A stretch of 64,000 nucleotides of DNA, taken from assembly GCF_947623445.1 (NCBI RefSeq), contig NC_135240.1:6076001-6140000 (forward strand). The letters are read 5' to 3'. The notes below the pieces were generated by a model. The model was not told the origin of the DNA and did not search any database. It saw only the letters and a program-made list of their open reading frames with translations. Below, in pieces: positions 60,315 to 64,000 of this stretch (the first letter of the stretch is position 1; the number at the start of each line of letters is the position of its first letter). A program made the position numbers and the translations under genes. This DNA comes from Clavelina lepadiformis. Lineage: Eukaryota; Chordata; Ascidiacea; Aplousobranchia; Clavelinidae.

Positions 60315-60652
60315 TTAGGATATTGTCAAAGCTGCAGCCCTCTTTTCCCTCCCACCATCCCAATCTCCGACTCCACTAAATACAAACTGGTGTTAAACAT
60401 TGACATTAGGTTTAACATAGACTAAAAAATTTCACATTTTCAAACATCTACAATAAACACACACGAACCAAGAATGAATGCCAGCAATTTTCAGCAATGA
60501 TAACAGTAAATGGAAGAGTATTTACCTTTCATCATCAGTTCGTACAAGACTTGATAGTGATCTTGCATTTTGGTTACATTCCTCAGCATCTGGCTCACTG
60601 GTTGAGCACTGCTGCGTAGTATACGCTAATCGACAGCACTTTTCATACAAAC
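60315..60652 (-). CDS. last two exons of an unrecognised gene
   Basis: Exon 60526-60652 (acceptor TTTTTATTAG, donor GTAAAT) joins 60315-60375 (acceptor GTATTTAG) in phase 2. The single open frame reads LYEKCCRLAYTTQQC, then SLSSLVRTDDE and a Gly/Arg-rich end (WDGGREKRAAALTIS) before TAA. The first exon needs a phase 1 donor upstream, which I did not identify. Five cysteines in the first exon suggest a secreted or extracellular part. The family is unknown. Confidence 0.45.
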
Positions 60653-62166
60653 CTAATAAAAATAATGGAACAGGTAAGTCTCGTTAATCTAAATGAGTTT
60701 ACACAAAAAGGTTTGCTTCGGGTAAAATGATATTTCCGTGATGTTTTGTTTCTCCTGTTAGCGAATTACATGCTACAAGATTACAAAACCTCACAAAAAT
60801 GTCTCAGTAATGCCAACTAAACAATATTTGTATTACCTGCGTATAGTCATACACAACAATTAATACTTAGGCCTACGTACTCACTTGACTGATAGGCTAC
60901 AATACATTGCAGCTAAATAACTTCCAATTTTTTTTTCAACTTCTAATTCATACTAAATTGGCTGGGATTAAACTGATGCGCTAGGCTAACACAAAAGAAC
61001 TAGGGTTTAACTAACAAGCACTATAAGAATAGCGCTAACTATCACTAGCAAACAAGTCACGGCCTCACGGGCTCATCAGATCTAAGGACAGGAATTCAAG
61101 ACAAAGAATTCCCATGAGGCTAGATTTCGTAAAAAAAAGCGCGAAATAAATCAATGCCACGCGATTGGTCAAGGGAAAAACCTTATCGGTAGAACTATGG
61201 GTAGAGTGATGACGTAGAAACTCTTCGGCGTAAAGAGAACAACTTTTAAGGTTTGCGATTTGGTCGCCATGTTGAAAATGAATATTGTGTACGAGCTGTT
61301 GAAAGCGTGGCAGTGAGTTAGGTTTTATAACTACAAATGATTCCAAAAGGAACAATTTTGCGTTTTTACATAAAATTTTGAAAATGTACATTCCATCTTA
61401 TAATAATAATTTATAATTAAGTTAACCGGTTAATTGTTCTACTTGCGCCTTGCATTTTATCGCCACTTATTGTAATATCGAACTACCACAATTATCATTA
61501 CAATACAGTACCTACTGTGTGATCATTATCGTATTATACAATTTTCACACCTACAATGTTGGTAATCATCTATAGTCCATATACAATTAATTGTTTCCAA
61601 TTACCTGGTAGGCTTTCAGTGACATGCAGAAATAACGTCTTTCAAGTTTGGTAAAAGGATACGTAAATAACAATCCAATATTTTTGATAAAACGTACATA
61701 AAAAATTTCGATTTTTATACCAACATTATGCAAGAAATTCTTACTTGAGGCAAGGTTTAGAAAGGTACCATGAACCATCGATGGGCTGTTTATGATAAAC
61801 TAGGATATATGTAAGATTATGTAACTCTTTCTTACGAACAAACATATTACATACATAATCTGTTATAATCAGACATAAGTGATCAATTGGCCATACATAA
61901 TCTGGTATAATTTCCGACTGGGCAGGCACATACATTAGTAAAGAGAAACTACGGTTTATTACGTTGAAAATCACTGAATAACATTGTCAATTGCCATCTG
62001 CATCCTTTGAATTATTCTTTTAAATGTATTAGGTGATAAAGATATAATTATGTATAAAGATATAGTGATACTGTATATTACACACAAATATGTTGTACCC
62101 AGATTAGACGCAAATATAATCAAAATTTTCTTAAAACATATTCCTAAACTTCAACGCTCTCCGATG

Positions 62167-62982
62167 CTACCACTGTTTCTCCAGTCGTTTCACCCATTGT
62201 TTTGCCGCCATTTTCATGTTCAAACCGGTCCCGTAGAAACACGGGGGCAGGATACAGGGGTCCACCTCCGCGTGAAGTGCCCTGTAATTTTCCTCGTGAA
62301 GTTGAATCCGTTTCATCAGTTTGTTTCGCCAAAAAGGCTTGAACAGTGCGAATATGGCCTCCATCACCAAGCCCTGGTTGAAGATGTAAACGTTGCGCAT
62401 GCGCACTGGCATGGCGTCTTGCCAAACCGAGCTTAGTTTCTTGGCTCCAATCACCGAAACCTCTCCCATTCTTTCTTTGTTAAATTGCAGGAGGTCATCT
62501 ACAGTGATGCCTCCGCAGATCTGAAACTCTTCATCTTCTAAAAGCTCCTCTACACACACCACGCCGTACGCCACCACCTGATAAAGGGAGACGTACTGGC
62601 TTAGATGGTTTGGCTGATAGATGATCACAGACTCGCCGCCTTTCGCCTTTCCGTCCACGACAAACATAAACCCAGTGTCCATGATCGGTTTCAAGCTGTG
62701 GGGGTGCTCAGCTAAAGAAAACACCTCCCGAAAATTTTTCCTGATCGTGTGATAGTTCTGTAAAACCATGAGCGCTTTTTCCAGGTTGAACTTTCTCGCT
62801 CTCAGAAAGCGGAGCAGAAAACCGTCATCAGATCTTATCAAAGACCCGTAGATGTTTGTGTCGAAACTTCCCCTCAAAGCATCGATCGCCTTCAATCGTT
62901 CTGCGTTGTCACGTGGTTCGTTCAATTCCCGAACCGCTTTTTCCAGAAGGTCTGGCCTCAATTTGCATTCGTAGCGAGGCAT
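62167..62982 (-). CDS. CRAL-TRIO (SEC14-like) lipid-transfer protein, alpha-TTP/clavesin-like
   Basis: An uninterrupted frame of 271 codons. The N-terminal helical CRAL-TRIO-N part has FLLRFLRARKFNLEKALMVL. The lipid-binding domain follows (MFVVDGKAKGGESVIIYQPN, SSVWQDAMPVRMRNVYIFNQ, AIFALFKPFWRNKLMKRIQL) and ends PPCFYGTGLN. The length and the PVR-x-x-x-x-x-x-N and F-KPF motifs match the alpha-tocopherol transfer protein/clavesin/retinaldehyde-binding group, cytosolic carriers of hydrophobic ligands. A CTGCAG acceptor lies one base before the ATG, so a non-coding 5' exon lies upstream. The absence of coding introns is unusual for this group and may reflect a retrocopy or intron loss. Confidence 0.93.
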   Translation of the reverse strand: MPRYECKLRPDLLEKAVRELNEPRDNAERLKAIDALRGSFDTNIYGSLIRSDDGFLLRFLRARKFNLEKALMVLQNYHTIRKNFREVFSLAEHPHSLKPIMDTGFMFVVDGKAKGGESVIIYQPNHLSQYVSLYQVVAYGVVCVEELLEDEEFQICGGITVDDLLQFNKERMGEVSVIGAKKLSSVWQDAMPVRMRNVYIFNQGLVMEAIFALFKPFWRNKLMKRIQLHEENYRALHAEVDPCILPPCFYGTGLNMKMAAKQWVKRLEKQW

Positions 62983-62989
62983 CCTGCAG

Positions 62990-64000
62990 AAAATTTCACT
63001 CTATCTGGATTGCCTACGTGTTGTTTAAAAGAACGGATTAGTATAAACTTAATATGATTCTTGTTGTTTCATGTTTTTGAAAATCGCTTATTTTTCCTTC
63101 AAATGAGAGACCAGCTGTTACAAAAGTAAAATCCATTAACTTGTTAGTTATCTAAACAAAATATCTGTGGTTTCTTCAGCGCTTATTCAATTTAACTACA
63201 ATATAAACAGTTATATGAACAATAACTGCATATACAAATTACGCGGTTTTAAAATTAATGCAGCCAAGACGAAAATTAACAGAAGCTCTTGTTCTATTCG
63301 TATAAGGCAGCACAAACACAGAACATTAAGTTTGCTTTTTCGTCTTTGCTTAGGCTTGCTGACTGCACTGTTAGTTGAATTCTTAAAGCTACGTTTAAAA
63401 TCAGCCGCAAAGTATGACAGCACAGCTACCCACATAAGCGTCTAAACTTTTTGTAAAAAACTTGTTTTAAAAACTTAATAATCACTTAACCAATCACAAA
63501 ACCAATCAGATTTAGGGACTTTTACCCGACAGTTGTGGGCTTACGCGGTTAAATCGAATTGATTCTCGACAAAAATTAGAAAACTACGCGCCGTGTTTCC
63601 TGTTTTGGTCACGATAGATCGGTTACTCCTGAATCGTGATATATTGCAAACTATTTCCTTTACCAGCAAATCTGTGGTGGAAAATAATGAACCAAGACAT
63701 CGTTTGTGTGAATAATAACTTGAGTATTCTTCGTAAGATGGTAGCCGAGAGCGATTACGTCATTCGATGAGCTTGGTATGAGCGTTGAGCTTGTGTGGAT
63801 TAGATAGCGACTTATTGGTCGATACCTGCTTTAGCGTTCCACAAGTACAAGTGATTGAAATGTACACAAAATGATCAAATTCAAGAACGCTTACACTCAT
63901 ATGAAAAACTCTGCCAGATGTCTATGAAAAAGAGTTTGATTTCTATGAATGCTCTCTTTGCAAGAGATGGCTTTATGATTAGGCCTACTGGTTTCTTTTC
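62990..64000. other. right edge, upstream of the CRAL-TRIO gene
   Basis: This should contain the promoter and 5' non-coding exon of the minus-strand CRAL-TRIO gene. Frames at 63167-63445 on both strands are not recognisable as protein. Confidence 0.4.

Noticed and set aside
61269..61312. Plus-strand mini-exon MLKMNIVYELLKAW with a GTGAGT donor
   Set aside because: The context is attractive, but it has only 14 codons and no following exon could be found.
62050..62436. Plus-strand 128-codon frame
   Set aside because: It is antisense to the CRAL-TRIO gene, whose domain motifs are unambiguous.
1..64000. CRISPR arrays, bacterial operons, riboswitches
   Set aside because: The window is spliced animal DNA, and none of these structures is present.

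Overview
This is animal (metazoan) genomic DNA: AT-rich, with spliced genes, GT-AG introns of about 0.1-2 kb, a LINE, and small hAT-type elements. The gene content (a PTH-receptor-like class B GPCR, NEK1, a clavanin/styelin-like small-peptide family, Tg type-1 and CRAL-TRIO proteins) and the compact layout suggest a tunicate, probably an ascidian. That assignment is inference; I cannot confirm a species. Most genes here have short exons, so I assembled them by hand from splice sites, reading phase and protein motifs.

Layout. 0.4-3.95 kb (+): a 5'-truncated APE-type LINE with an intact RT and a duplicated 3' tail. 4.3-12.9 kb (-): twelve exons of a secretin-family GPCR, closest to PTH receptors. 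13-20 kb: little visible. 20.2-23.5 kb (-): a four-exon secreted Cys-rich/EGF-like protein. 27.3-42.4 kb (-): the whole NEK1 kinase gene in about 28 exons, with a hAT MITE carrying a perfect 8-bp target duplication in one intron. 44.5-49.2 kb: three 1.55-kb tandem repeats, each holding a two-exon gene (-) for a secreted cationic amphipathic peptide. 50.7-51.3 kb (-): a diverged, apparently broken fourth member. 52.6-54.4 kb (+): a five-exon secreted protein with a collagen stalk, a helical neck and a discoidin (F5/8C) domain, which is a collectin-like layout. 54.5 and 57.4 kb (+): a duplicated signal-peptide exon. 57.8-58.4 kb (-): a secreted protein with two thyroglobulin type-1 domains. 60.3-60.7 kb (-): the last two exons of an unrecognised gene. 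62.2-63.0 kb (-): an uninterrupted CRAL-TRIO (alpha-TTP/clavesin-like) gene.

The most interesting part is 44.5-54.4 kb. A freshly duplicated family of predicted antimicrobial-peptide precursors sits next to a gene whose product looks like a soluble pattern-recognition lectin built from collagen plus discoidin modules. Together they resemble a small innate-immunity neighbourhood. The functional link is inferred from sequence and position only.
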